From Triglochin maritima (lineage: Eukaryota; Streptophyta; Magnoliopsida; Alismatales; Juncaginaceae), in contig OY821789.1 of assembly GCA_963682175.1 (NCBI GenBank), positions 5,270,001-5,334,000 of the forward strand: a DNA stretch of 64,000 nt, in the 5' to 3' direction. Positions 33,691 to 46,812 of this stretch are shown piece after piece. Below the pieces are notes generated by a model. The model worked only from the letters and a program-made list of their open reading frames with translations. It made no database searches and was not told where the DNA came from. The first letter of the stretch is position 1. Each line of letters starts with the position of its first letter. The translations under genes were made by a program, and so were the position numbers.

Positions 33691-36600
33691 TGGCTCGTTA
33701 AGAGGGCAATGGTGGGATTGTGCTCATAAACTATACTCTAGTTAATTTGGTGAAACCAAGATGCTGAGAAAAAAGTTGGAAATTTCTAGGATCGTACGAA
33801 CTATGTAGGATGGTGTTGTGAGTTGTGACTGCCGAACTCAATTGGCTTGCTGATGCATGGGGGTTACATCACTACTAAATCACTTGCTAAAACACAAACT
33901 CTCCTACAAAAAATTGTTATATATATATATATATATGTAGTAGCTAAGTTCTTTGCATGGTTGGCTTCCGTTTTTGTAGTTAGAAACCGTTCGAAAAGTA
34001 ATTGGTGGGGACAAATATGCAACTCAACATCATTTTGAAGTTGAACAATAAACAAACAAATAAATAAGGGGAACTTCAAAAAGAAAATATAAAAAATTGA
34101 GCCTTTAAAGAATAGTCGTATATGTTTTTAAGTTATGTCAACTTTGAGTTGCTATACTATATAATCACAAGGTTACCAAGCACATGTTTTCACTTGGTTA
34201 TATTGCTGGCCAGAAAAAAAAATTGTAGCTAAAATTACAATTGGGTTCTCTATATATACATATACATATAAGGTTTTTCTTCAAAGGAATTTAAGGATTA
34301 AAATCAAACGTACCGTAATTCCGTAAATAACTAAATGCCAAATTCTTGGTCAATTGAGATGAAAAGAAAGGACCAAATTGGTTGGACTTTCTAGGATGTA
34401 CAATGGGTTTGTAAGTTTGTTGTTTCAATCTACTTTGTTATCATGTACGCGCTTTTCGTTTTGTATATGATTTATGGGTCAAACGTGGACCCAACAACAT
34501 ACCACTTGCCCCTTTTTTATTCTGTAACTGAATTTACAATTCAATTCAAACATGGACCGAAGAGTTAATTCAATTTAAAAGTAGGTTAGTTGTTCACTAG
34601 ATACATACATATCTATACCTTTTTTCCCTAATATAGTGTACAACCAACTCATACTAATTAACATGTAGTAAAAACTGACATTTGACACTGTCGACAATTC
34701 ACGAACTAAAAAATAGTAAGTGACGTGGTTTTTTATATGTAAAAATGTGAAACACACATGTCAGACCTACCGGACGATTAAATTTATAATACGACAATAT
34801 ATAGGATGGTAAGAACATGCAATTGATTCCCAACTCATCTTACCAAAAGCACTTAATGTCTATTCCAATTAGACATAACACTCGTTGGGTAGAATAATAC
34901 GCGAGTTCAAACTTCACTGTTCTATTTAAGAAACTCCTTGTTGGTAAATACAATTTCACCAAAAAATTCACTATGGGTTTCCTCAACCAAAAATTGAGGT
35001 TCAAAACTCATCAGCCGGCCGCGAAGAAGCTGGAAGTTCTCCTCTCATCCTCCTTCTAGAGGCTTATATAAATTTGGTCTGTTAAAATAATTGTTTTTTC
35101 AAGTTTTACAATTCACCTTAACCCTTCCATTTATCAAAAACTTATCTTACTAAAACGATACGGTATTGCTTTTTTAACGTTTCTGCAAAGTCAGATGTAC
35201 ATGTTCTAGTTTGCTCTCGACATTATAAGCCACATAGTATGACGCGCAAAACCGTGTTTTAGTGTTCCAAAAAACTTGAGATAAGAGTAGCTTGTCATTT
35301 TCTCGACATCAGCAGGCTGTTATGAATACAACAGACATGACAAAACCTCTAAACAAATACGTACAATTGGAAAAAGTTCATCGAAAGGATGTGACAAGTT
35401 AACGACTAGTGATTTCACTGATGTGCATTATTCATGAAACTTAGTTATTTCGAAACGCGCTAATAAACCTTTAAAAATCACATATAACGTGTACGTTGGA
35501 CTTGACTTGACTTGGAGCTCTATAAGCGATCGTCTATAGTTTTCATAAATTCAAGTCATTGGACCCTTCAAGAACGGAAGACCAATTAATCCTCTTCTGA
35601 TATCATTAAGCACGCTTGATGCTTATATGTGTTGTTAACTTGTTGCTGCTGTTGTACGGCAGCTCTTGGTGGAATTGGACTCCTAAAACAAGGGTTTGAT
35701 GATGTTTAATTAGCAATTAATGGAAAAAGACAAATAATTATTAATCTAGCTTTAATTCTACATTGTGGATAAATATAGTCGATCAAAACATAATCCGTAT
35801 GTATCTCAGTGAACATAAGCCTCGAAGATCTTAATTAGCTAGTTGACATGCAGGGTTAGGGTTAAAAAAGATACATTAGTACTGCGCACGTTTGGCACGT
35901 CTTGTCATGGCATTGTTGGAGGTTATAACAGTTATACATCTTAACTATGTACCCAATTAAATAGGAGGAGCTTAAAAAGTATACTTCAGTTCGATAATTC
36001 GCCCAATCATTTGTGTTATTCATTAAACAAAGCAACGTGACAGACTGATCTTCAACGTGTACTTTCAATACGAAAACATGCATAAATATAACGCCGGAAT
36101 TTTGTGTGTTCTTTTTTTAAAATCCTACACAGTGATCCATCACAAAATTAAGAATATCATAAGGAATTGGTTAAGATGTCAAATTGGGAGCATTAAGCTG
36201 CAAATCCTTGTCACTAACAGCTGTTCTAATGCGTGTAGACTGGACAATCTTTGGTTATGCTTTTACAAATTATGATAAGTATTAATTATGAGTTGTTTTT
36301 AATTCAAAAAACTATAAGTCTTGGCGGCCAAGGTTTGACAAAACTACTACTCATTTTGTTTATCGCTAAAAAAACATTTCCAAGTAGATTACTACCACTA
36401 TGTTGCAGTATTTTTTGGTGGAATACTGATTTGGCATTTTATGTGGAAACGTTTCTCTATCACTGACTCGTTCATGAATGTGTATAAAAAGCAATTAATG
36501 ACATGAGCGGTAAGAACATTAAGGAAAAATTAATCGTAATTAGCATTTGGTCGGTGTTGATAACGACCGATGAAAATATTAATGCAAATCTAGATTGTGA

Positions 36601-37370
36601 TACGGTATAATTATGATGGAAATTCACCTTGGAGTGCATAAAATTGCAGCTTCAAGTTGGCTTGAGTGTTAGTAACAGTTATCTAAGTTATAATTTATTA
36701 TTAGTGAGCACATGGTTTTCCACACAGAGGAATACGGGTCAATTAAAGCATTGTGGTTTTGTAGTATGGTTTTAATTAAATTATGTGGTTATTGTTTGAA
36801 CTTTATTAGAGAATATACTGTCTTGGCAGTTTGGCACTGGGTGCCCATGACAGAGTTGTAATAATTCACAAAACTATATCAGAATCCCACCTCAAGTTCA
36901 GAAAAAAATCAATTAGTCAGTGAATTGGTTAATTTGTAACTATATCCGAAAATGAAAAGATTTATTTCAACGCTGATACAAATTTTAATTCCAACGCTGA
37001 TATAATTATGCATAACTTTTTTAAGAACCACTGTGTCATACCTACAACTATAATAATCTAGATGTAAACGTCCCTTTAACCTTTTAATATAATTACGGTT
37101 ACACTTTTGCATACCTTTGGTGCATTAATTAGTTGATCGCCACGACACAAATAAAACCAAGACTCTGCAGTGCTTATTAAATCTTGTTAATTATTAGTCT
37201 CAATCTCCATCACATATGGTCTTTCATGAACATATGAAGCTATTGTCTGATACAGATTGTTAATTAATTTGGAGTCAACGATAGATAGATAATTGATATT
37301 TCTCGTTCTGGAATCACTTTTACCTTCTTGTACACTCAAGATCATTATCGGTCAATATTAAAATCAAACT
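33691..37370. other. Intergenic DNA, no gene recognised
   Basis: 3.7 kb of AT-rich sequence with a short (TA)n tract near 33920. Frames are all short and without exon context. No LTR or MITE ends were found. Confidence 0.5.
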
Positions 37371-37441
37371 AATACTGTAACGTCCCGAAAAATCATACGA
37401 CCGTCAACGGTCAACAATGACACGTTACTAGAAAAATCAAC

Positions 37442-37483
<42 letters not shown>

Positions 37484-37834
37484 CACGTGGAAGTCATAAT
37501 ATAGAGTGTCAAAAGAGTGATTACATAACTAATACATAAATACTGTAATCACTACCTCTACAAAAACGATCAGATGACAGGACCCGATCCCGGAGGTACT
37601 CCCCTCGGTCACCACCAACCTACGACTACCTGCTCCCTGAAAATGAAACACAAAATCCGTCTGAGTTCCCGAAAGGAACCCCGTATGCCAACATCTCCTA
37701 TCATGTACGGAAAAATAAAGACGAAAATGCCAAGTAATGCTCATGAAATGCAAATCCACCTCGGGCCCAAAGAATACCCAACCGCCACCACGGTCCATCT
37801 CCCAGCCGCACAGGCATGAAAGGCTTCCCTTTGC

Positions 37835-37965
37835 CGCACAAGCTCATGGGGGTATCACTCTCCTACACAAGGAAAGGGCATCTCCTTCCTACACAAGGAT
37901 AGAAGGCGTCTCCCACCTACACAAGCATGGAAGGCATCCCCCACCTACACAAGAATAGGGGGTCC
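37835..37965 (-). repeat. Minisatellite of about 30-bp units in the LTR
   Basis: Diverged repeats of the form CACCTACACAAGCATGGAAGGC-like units lie between the acceptor-like site and the palindrome array. The corresponding place in other family copies holds different tandem repeats. Confidence 0.7.
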
Positions 37966-38096
37966 AACTGAATACGCCCTCGTCGAAGGTAAAATCCGTA
38001 GCTCCGAGGTCCGGTGATCGACCGTGGGCTCAGGGCTGGTAGTCGACCTATGCTCGACGGCTCGCGTGTGGATAAATCCACCAACCTGCAGTTAAT

Positions 38097-38830
38097 CGGT
38101 CGACCGCAACAAATACACCGGTCGACCGGTCGACCGGTCTCCCGCTCAGTACTCGGTACTGAGGCAAATCACTATCAATCTGTCGGACAAGGTCTCTCGG
38201 ACGGTCGACCGTTTAGCAAGTCACCGCCCAGTCCTAACCAATGAAAATTCGACCCACCGGTCGAACAAGGTCAATCTAGCGGTCGACCGTTTGGAAGGTC
38301 TACGCTATACGTTTTATATACATATATATCCTGTCGGTCGAACCAGGGTCCGTTCAACCGATAAGAAAGTCTGCATGAATCCTGCCCACTGTATTCGGTC
38401 GACCGAAACTCTTCCGGTCGACCGGATCAACATGCACTTCACTACAGGAAAACTGCACGCGGTCGGTCGACCGGATCCAGAGCGGTCGACCGTTTAGATG
38501 GTCAACGCTCTTGACCGACTTTGCGCAGTTCGGTCAACCGAGACACATTCGGTCGGCAGAAGGTCTGCCTAACCTATCTAAAGGGGTTCGGTCGACCGAA
38601 ACAAACACCGGTCGACCGGGCTAATGTAACCCTTAAAATTCCCGTTAAAATTTGGCATAAACGGTCGACCGTCACACAGACATCGTTCGACCGTTTTCGG
38701 GTAGAAGGATAATATTCACTGATATCGGTCGACCGAACCTCACACGGTCGACCGAAACTATACATAATCCCCACTGAACATGCATCATTTAGACGATGTT
38801 CGGTCGACCGAACCTCACAACGGTCAACCG
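38097..38830. repeat. CGGTCGACCG paired-palindrome array
   Basis: Numerous exact and near copies, including one fused run CCGGTCGACCGGTCGACCGG near 38119. Pairs such as those separated by AACCTCACA have 19-bp start-to-start spacing. Confidence 0.92.
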
Positions 38831-39121
38831 AACAGGTCGACTTCAACCTTGGTTCAGTGGGTTTTCGCTGGGAAACAACACCAACGCCGCCCCCTACACT
38901 CCCACACCTCTTGGGGAGTTACTATGAAGACTTGACATACCTTTTCCGAGGCGAGAACGCGTTCGGTGAGGTCCTCCTCTTCCGGCGTCGCTTCCAGCTT
39001 CTTCTCCCTTTTTCCTCCGCTTCCGACGCTCCTTCCTCGCGCGCGTCAACTCCACCACGCTGCGGGCGTCCTCCCTCCTCCTCTGGTCGCCGGGTAGCAA
39101 GAAGAATGGGTGAGTTTTGGG

Positions 39122-39681
39122 TAGGGGTGAAACTTTGTGTCCGAAATCCGTCAATCCGACCGACTCCGTATTCGAAATCAAAAAAATTATCCGAGAAAAA
39201 AAATCCGCAACCGAATTTGTATTCGGATATAAACATCCGTAAAAAAACGAAGCGAATATGGATATTGGTACATCCGATTCGAATAATATCCGGTTCGCAT
39301 TTTATATGCACATATAAATAAAAAAAAAAATATATACAATATATATGAATTAAATTATGTTATTTATATTATATTTAATATTTTTTCATGTAGGCCAAAA
39401 ATAAAATCTGAAATTTATTCTTGTTTAAATCAATCAAAAAATGTTTTTAAGTCTATTCAGATTTTTTAACGAATTCGGATATCCTAATTCGGAATGGATT
39501 TTAAACTTTATTCGGATGCAAATTTATTCGAATTCGGATCCGAATTCGACGGATACGAATTCGGATCCCTTTCTCATACATTCGATCGGATTTGAATTCG
39601 GATTCGGATTCGAGAAAAAAAAACGGATACGAATTCGGATACTGGCACATCCGCTTCGTATCCGCTCCGTTTTCACCCCTA
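39122..39681. mobile_element. hAT-type MITE, 560 bp, 8-bp TSD GTTTTGGG
   Basis: Termini are TAGGGGTGAAAC and, inverted, TAGGGGTGAAAAC. The flanks are a perfect 8-bp duplication, GTTTTGGG (39114-39121, 39682-39689), as expected for hAT. The body is full of short repeats of GAATTCGGAT and its complement ATCCGAATTC on both sides, so it can fold back. It has no coding capacity. It sits inside, and is therefore younger than, the surrounding LTR. Confidence 0.9.
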
Positions 39682-40153
39682 GTTTTGGGTGGGAAAACAC
39701 GAAATGAGGCAACAAGAGAGGAGAGATGTGAGTTTTGGCTTTTTAAACAAAACCTAATACTAGCTACAGTATCCGACCCCTACCTATCACCCTAAACCCA
39801 TCATTCTCTTCAACTTCCCATGCTAATTACCCCCTAATTCTAAGGCTTTTCCTAATCAAGGATTAGGTTATCACAAATACTTTATAAGCACTTTATTTGG
39901 TGTATTATGTATGAGTTTTCGTAGTTGTTCAATGAGCATTTTACTGTCGGATTTCACCAGTAGTTTTGAATCCGAAAGTATATATAATATATATAAATTA
40001 ACGTATGAATGACTTTAATTGGGAGAATAAATTTCTATATTATCAAATAATTAGAATGGTCATGTTTCGTTTAGAACGTTTTGGATTTTTATCCACGTTG
40101 TAAAAAATGTAAATAAGATAAGTATCCTGTCCTCTTACTCTAGTAACTCTACC

Positions 40154-42313
40154 TGTAACATCCCGAAACAGCAGAAATTTAAAAATTATCATCAATATAA
40201 CAGAGACCAATAATCATAGACGAGACTGTTACTTCTCATAAAACATATAAGCGGTGCACCATATTACATCAGAGTTTTTCAAAACGATACATGATTACAA
40301 CAGAACAACAAAGGGAGATAAAAGTAATCATGTCGACCTCAGTGGTCTGAAAGAGAGGATCCGATCCCAAGATACGCGCGCCCGCTGATCACCACCCAAC
40401 TGGACCTACTGCGGTCCTGAAAAAGATGTAACAACAATGCCTGAGTTTCCATAAGGAAACCCCGTATGTCAAGCTCACCTATATGCATGCAGTAGTACAA
40501 ATGAACATATCATACTAGTAGCATGTCATGTCATCAACAATAAGGAAAACAGTTCCCCCGAAGGGTAACACAGGACATCAGTTCGACAATCATCATCGGG
40601 TCTCCCAAGGAGACCTACCGTAGGCACATACGGTCTAACGGAACAAGACGTGACACTCCCCACACGCGGCTATACTAATCATAGGGTTCGGCAAGGAACA
40701 TCCGCCAAGTCCGCGCCATAAGAAAGAGATCTGTAACTTCTTGGTCGAAACCACACCAACAGAGCCGTCGCTCGGTCGGTCCATCAATCATCATCTCAGT
40801 AGGTGCCCATCTAAGGAACATAGCCGGAACAACATCGGCCCATCAATCATCGTCGCCGAAACAACATCGGCGGCATCACCGGCACAACATCGGTGATCCA
40901 TCAATACATCCGGCACAACATCTGACGGCTCCAGACCGAAATCTGTCAGGTCATCAGGCTTCACGAGCCGCAAACACCAATCGCGCCGCTATAAAAGCAG
41001 GGCAGCGACCTCCGTAGCCATCCAGGCCGGTAGTCACTTCACACAACAACAGTTGCGTGCTCGCACAATCATCATACATTGGGATCTGTGATCCCTCAGG
41101 CCTGCTACTCTACAATGAGTCCAATAAATCTATCACATCAAGTCATGATCCATACATGGAGGTGACACGTCCCGAACACCCACACTCTTCCACACGACGG
41201 TCCTTGGGCAGGCACGCGTACGCACCCACCGTCACCTCCCGGCTCATGCACAAGGCGAGGACACGGGTTTCCGTGGACAGAGTTGGCATCCTAAAAAGGA
41301 CTGAGAATTCAGTTCTGTAAACAAACGGTCGACCGAAAGAGGCAACCCGGTCGACCGTTCCCATGAAAGGTTCGGTCGACCAAAAGTCTGCAACGGTCGA
41401 ACTCTCTGCGCAAAACCTAAGTCTCAACGGTCGAACAGAGATCTAAAACCGATCGACCGATACAATGTCAAATTCCGGAGTCTGGTCAACATCAATTCAA
41501 TACTACCGGTCGACCGACTCAGGGGTCCCGGTCGACCGAAAAATCCACGACATCCTAGCAGTTCTAAATCATATAACAGTCGAACGCATAACAATAAACG
41601 GTCGAACATGCATGCATCTCTATTCAGTACACTTAAGTTCCGGTCGAACGAACCTAAGGAACCGGTCGACCGAAACACGATAGGCAATCCCAACTCACCA
41701 GCAAAACGCACTACCGGTCGACCGCCACAAGGCATCGTTCGACCGGTGATGGTTAAAGTCGGGTAAAATACATTACATCGGTCGACCACCCAAAGGAACC
41801 CGGTCGACCGTTGGTCGTCTTCAACCTCACGTCAGCCGAGGATTTACGCAAAACATGCCGCCGGAGAGGTCTCCGACCTCCCCCGACCGACCAACACACC
41901 CCTCCCACGAGGGTGAACCACACAATCACACTAAGAAGCCGACAGACCTCGAAGAAGCAACGAAATCCGTCGGGGCCTCGCTCGCGCCTCTGTCACCTCC
42001 TCGCGCGTCCACCTCTGCACGCCTCACACAGGGACGACCGTGCTCTTCACCGACCACCGGAGTCGTCTCCGCAGCCTCTGTTTCGCCGGAAGAAGGGAAA
42101 GAATGAGAGTGAGAGAGATCAAATGAGAGAGAGAACAAATTCTTCTTCTTAAACCCAACAAAACCCGAGTCCACAGTAACCAACCCCTACACTACACCCC
42201 CATCACCTCACCTCCTCCAACTTCCCATGCACACAACTGTGTTGCACCCCTTCCCATGAAAACCACCTCCTTAACCACCCATTAGCACACTAAAAGGGTT
42301 TAGGGACATAACA
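40154..42313 (-). mobile_element. Solo LTR (2-kb family), 2,160 bp
   Basis: Begins TGTAACATCCCG and ends ACATAACA. The flanks are CTACC (40149-40153) and CTGCC (42314-42318), a 5-bp duplication with one mismatch, suggesting some age. It is closely related along its length to 44038-46199. Tandem GGCACAACATCGG-like repeats occupy about 40815-40935. Confidence 0.85.
41326..41810. repeat. CGGTCGACCG paired-palindrome array
   Basis: Pairs include one with spacer ACTCAGGGGTCC near 41512, and ACTTAAGT precedes a GGTCGAACG copy near 41634. Several units are CpG-decayed (GGTCGAACG, GGTCGACCA). Confidence 0.9.
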
Positions 42314-42318
42314 CTGCC

Positions 42319-44032
42319 TTTTTATTCTCTCTATATACGTTGCTAATAAATGAAATATAATGAATGTTTTTTTATCTCTTTGTTATATTGTTTGTTTCTA
42401 TTTGTTCCCTTAAATTGCAACCTTAATAAGCTAATATATCACTCCCACAAAAGGGTTGGCACTAATAATAAGAATACAAAATTTAGATAAATCCAGTTGT
42501 AAGGTTTGAAGCATTCAAACTTCAAAACTCAAATCAGAAAATCTAAAAATTCCAGTCCACACGTTTTTGGCCGGTGACAAGTGAGTAGGATCGATGGCAA
42601 CCGCGCGTTTAGTATGATCTTATACATCACTAATTGAGTTACATTAAGACAAAATCGTAATCAGGCTTAATTCAACCTTAACTATACAATTTTATTAACA
42701 TGTACAATTGCACATATTTGGATAGTGCCAAAAACTCAAGCTTGAGGAAGAATATTCAACTAATGATCCATGTCAACTCCACGTTACATAACTTTCAGCT
42801 TCTATTACACGTAAAGTAGATGAGGCTGATTTGTTTTAGTACTCAAATCACATAAATTATCATTAATTTTTTTCCTCACAAAGTTTATTTTTAATTTTGA
42901 GTATCCATTGGGTTTGGTTACTCTTATACAGCATCACAATTTTTAACATGTAAGTTTAATCCATCAACCGTAAGAGATCGATCCATTTGTTGCTTAATTA
43001 ACTTCCAAGGACTCACATTCGCAATCCACCCAAAGAAGGAAGTTGATTTGTCCAAACGACCATTAAAACAAGTGAAGGTAAATTAATATATATATTGTTG
43101 TACACATCTACTCCAAGACTTTTTAGCAAGGCTGCAAACAAGTGACATTAAGTAATTATGGTCCCATGTTCGTCGCTTTAGTCATTGTTTTTTTTTAATT
43201 TCTAGTAAAATATGGTTTTATGACTCAAGTCAACGAGTTCTTTTGGACTAATAACGTATCAACTGTCGTAAAGAGAAGATCAAAGATATATCAGATCTAT
43301 ATTAATATTAGATCTCTAAGATGCTACTTCTTTGTGATTTCACTGGACCTGTGAATTAGTGAGGGTTTATTAATTACTAACATAGGTCAGTCAGCATAGG
43401 GCGTCTGAATAATAAAATTCTTGACTTTTAATCCAAAACAAAATTTCCTACGTCCTAAGCATATTCTTTCCCCTCTAACAATACCAAACGAAGAATAAAT
43501 TTTTTATAACTTCTAACTGGAAGTCCGGAAGCAAATGCAAGTGGCATTACACGTTAGTGTAGTCGCTGTACCACCGTGGGGTTTCCAAAATGAAAAATAA
43601 AAATAAAATCGATTGATCCCTCACTTATATTTTCACTGTAGGTGGTCAACCACAAATATTGGTAGATCCTTTAATTTTGGATTTGTCAACCGATCCGAAA
43701 ATGAGATTACACGTTCGGAGTTAAAAATTCATAATGCTTTCAAGGAAAAATAGACTTCTCTGCAAACGTTAATTTGATTATCTTTGTATTGGTACGAAAG
43801 CAAGATAGTTGTGACTGGCCGCCTACATGCATGTTAATACTAGCTCTGACACAATATTAAATTCGATAGGTCTAAACATAGAAATCATGCCGAAGGTAAG
43901 AAATCTACTCTTCCTAACCTCTAGGGAAAGGATTTCGTATATTTGACACAGGCCACAGAACTTCGGGGTGTGATAGGTCACTAAGACTACGTTTGGAATT
44001 AACTCTTGGTAGCTGCTCTTGCTCTGGAAGCT
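42319..44032. other. Intergenic DNA between two solo LTRs
   Basis: AT-rich, no gene. The last 50 bases form one arm of a short inverted repeat whose other arm lies beyond the next LTR (46200-46226). Confidence 0.5.
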
Positions 44033-44037
44033 GCTAC

Positions 44038-46199
44038 TGTAACATCCCGATACAGCGGAAAATTTAAAAATTCATAATCAAGACAAAGAGCACAATAATC
44101 AAAGGCAGAACTGTTACTTCTCATAAACAAATAGCGGTGCACCAGAATACATCAGAGTTTGCCAAAATGAATACATGATTACAACAAAACAACAAAGGAA
44201 GATAAACGTAATCATGTTGACCTCAGTGGTCAGACTAGAGGATCCGACTCCAACTGCGCGCCCCCGCCGATCACCACCCCACTGGACCTACTGCGGTCCT
44301 GAAAAAGATGCAACAACAATGCCTGAGTTTCCAGAAGGAAACCCCGTATGTCAACTCACCTATATGCATGCATTACACAAATGAACCTATCATACTAGTA
44401 GCGTGTCATGACATCAACAGAAATGGAAAACAGTTCCCCCGAAGGGTAAAACAGGACATCAGTCCGACAGTCAACAACGAGTCTCCCGAGGAGACCTACT
44501 GCAGGCACATGCAGCCTTACAACATGCGACATCGCACCCCCACACGCGGCTACACTACTCAAGGGTTCGGCAGGGAGCCTCTGTCACGCCTGTGCGCCGA
44601 TAGAATACAGATCTGCAAATCTCAGTGGTCGGAGCCACATGGACCAACGGGGCCGTCGCCCGGAAGGTATAACAACAACATCTCGATAGGTGCCCAGTCG
44701 AGGAATCAACAGAGCCGGAACAGCCTCGGCCCAACAATCATCATCGTCGGCACAACCTCGGTGGTCCATCACAACGTCCGACACAACATCGGACAGGTCC
44801 AGACCGAAGTCTGCCAGGTCATCAGGCTCCTCGAGCCGCAAACACCAACCACGCCGCTATAAAAGCAGGGCAGCGACCTCCGTAGCCCGTGGGCCGGTAG
44901 TCACCTCACCCAACGCCAGTTGCGTGCCCGCACAAACATCAACACTGGGATCCGCGATCCCTCAGGCCTGCTATACTACAAAGTGCCCAACCATCCATCC
45001 CAAGTCACGGTCCATACACGGAGGTGACGCGTCCCGAACACCCACACTCTTCCCAACGGCGGTCCCTGGGCAGGCACGCATCACGCGCCTACCGTCACGT
45101 CTCGGCTCACGCACAAGGCGAGGACACGGGTTTCCGTGGACAAAGTTGGCGTTCAAAATGGGAACCTGGAATTCTGTTCTGGGCCCAAACGGTCGACCGA
45201 AAGAGGTGATTCGGTCGACCGAAAGGAATCGGTCGGCCGTACGCCTAACACGGTCTACCGCTGCTCTCAAAACACAATCCCCAACGGTCGAACAAGGGTC
45301 TAAAACCGGTCGACCGAACGAGGTCAAAATCCGGAGTCTGGTCAACATTAAATTCAATTCTATCGGTCGACCGACTCAGGGGTCTCGGTCGACCGAAAAC
45401 AGACAAGGTCAACCTATTATTCTAAGTCATATAATCGGTCGAACGCAAACCTCCAACGGTCAAACAACATACAATCAGTCGAACGCAATATACAATCGGT
45501 CGAACAAAACATGCAAATCTACTCAGTACACTTAAGTTCCGGTCGAACGACCCAAGGAACCGGTCGACCGACAACAGGCAGAAATGTCCCAACTCACCAG
45601 CAATATGCACTACCGGTCGACCGCCACCAGGCATCGTTCGACCGGTGAAGGTTAAAGTCGGGCAAAAACACTACATTCGGTCGACCGCCCAAAGGGACCG
45701 GTCGACCGTTGGTCGTCTTCCACCTCGCGCCAGCCGATGTTTCTCACGGAAGCAACGTCGAAGAGGTCTCCGACCTCCCCGTCCGACCAACACAACCCTA
45801 CCACGAGGGTTAGGAACCACAAAATCACACTATCAAGTTGACATACCTCAACCAACGACGACGAACCGCCGGAGCTCGCTCACGCACGTCGCCTCCGATA
45901 GACCTCGAGCACGCGCAGCACCTCCCCCGCACGAGCACCTTCCTCCGTCGCCGGTGCCTCCTCCTCTGGTCGTCAGCAAGGAAAGGGAAGGAGTGAGTGA
46001 GAGGGAGCAACGAATGGAAGAGAGAGGGATAGAGATTTTCGTTATAAAAACCCACCCCTCTCACCTCACCATAACCCTACACCATCACCCTACCCACGAC
46101 CCATACCTCCCACGACCCCACTGTTCACGCGCCCCTTTCCCATGCAACCCACACCCCTAAACCCGGATTAACCCCCTAATCAAGGTTTGGGTTCTAACA
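44038..46199 (-). mobile_element. Solo LTR (2-kb family), 2,162 bp, TSD GCTAC
   Basis: Begins TGTAACATCCCG and ends GTTCTAACA, with perfect GCTAC duplications (44033-44037, 46200-46204). On the minus strand a TATAAC-type motif lies near 46036, a CT-rich leader follows, a donor-like GAG/GTATGT is at 45847-45841 and an acceptor-like TTTTTCAG ends at 44299. The long frame at 44690-45535 is an artefact of GC-rich repeats. Confidence 0.92.
45190..45708. repeat. CGGTCGACCG paired-palindrome array
   Basis: Contains pairs with spacers AAAGAGGTGATT and ACTCAGGGGTCT, and ACTTAAGT beside a GGTCGAACG variant near 45532. Start-to-start spacing is about 22 bp. Confidence 0.9.
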
Positions 46200-46528
46200 G
46201 CTACAGTACCAGAGCTACATCCAAACATGTTACAACAACCTTAAACCCTTAATTTTGTAATTTACAGAAAGAAAGTCTATATCAAGTTCATCGATTATGA
46301 CTGAGAAAGAAATAGATCATGCAGAACTGGTAAGGAAAAGATGATTAAAGTCAACTTGAAGAAAGAAAGTCTATAACAAGTTCACCCATTTTAACTGAGA
46401 AAGAAATAGATCATGCAAAATTGTTAAGGAAAGTTATGGCAATGTCTGTGATAAGATATACCATTCCAGTAAAAATGGGACTTAGGTCCCTCCTGATTTT
46501 CAATTCAGTCCTTGTACATTACAAACAA

Positions 46529-46812
46529 GTCCAAAATCATGTCCATATTGTGTCCAGAATCAATCCAAAGTTAGTCTAAAATTGTGTCCAGAATCGTATC
46601 CAGAGTCAGTCCAGAATCGTGTCTAGAGTCAGTCCAGAATCAGTCCAAAGTTAGCCAAAATTATGTCCTGAATCGTGTCCAAAGATGTCTGTAATGTGTG
46701 CAGAATCAGTCCAGAATCGTGTCCAGAGTCAGTCCATAATCAATCCAACATTAGTTCAAAATTGTGTCGAGAATCAGTCCATAATGTGTCCAAGATCAGT
46801 CCAGAATCGTGA
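46529..46812. repeat. Minisatellite of GTCCAGAATC-like units
   Basis: About 280 bp of degenerate 10-bp units (GTCCAGAATC, GTCCAGAGTC, AATCCAAAGT and similar), often alternating as GTCCAGAATCGT and GTCCAGAGTCA. No coding potential. Confidence 0.85.

Larger units (their letters stand above)
37376..39875 (-). mobile_element. Solo LTR (2-kb family) carrying a hAT-type MITE; TSD AATAC
   Basis: TGTAACGTCCC at 37376 and TATCACA at 39875 are flanked by perfect AATAC duplications (37371-37375, 39876-39880). Without the internal MITE and its duplication, the LTR is about 1.93 kb. It is inverted relative to 7428-16581 and shares with it the GGTATGYCAAGTCTTCATAG block, the palindrome array and the CATACGGGGTTCCTTTCGGG block. 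(AT)18 occupies 37445-37480. Confidence 0.9.

Noticed and set aside
34850..35110. Possible SINE, from a GAGTTCAAACTTC B-box-like motif
   Set aside because: No convincing A-box, no 3' tail and no target duplication.
44690..45535. 281-codon frame on the plus strand
   Set aside because: Lies inside a TSD-bounded solo LTR on the antisense side. The sequence is repeat-derived (SRSTE, RPTEV-like peptides from the palindromes).
40154..46199. The two 2.16-kb repeats as the LTRs of one element
   Set aside because: Each has its own different 5-bp duplication (CTACC/CTGCC and GCTAC/GCTAC), and the 1.7 kb between has no primer site or coding sequence, so they are separate solo LTRs.
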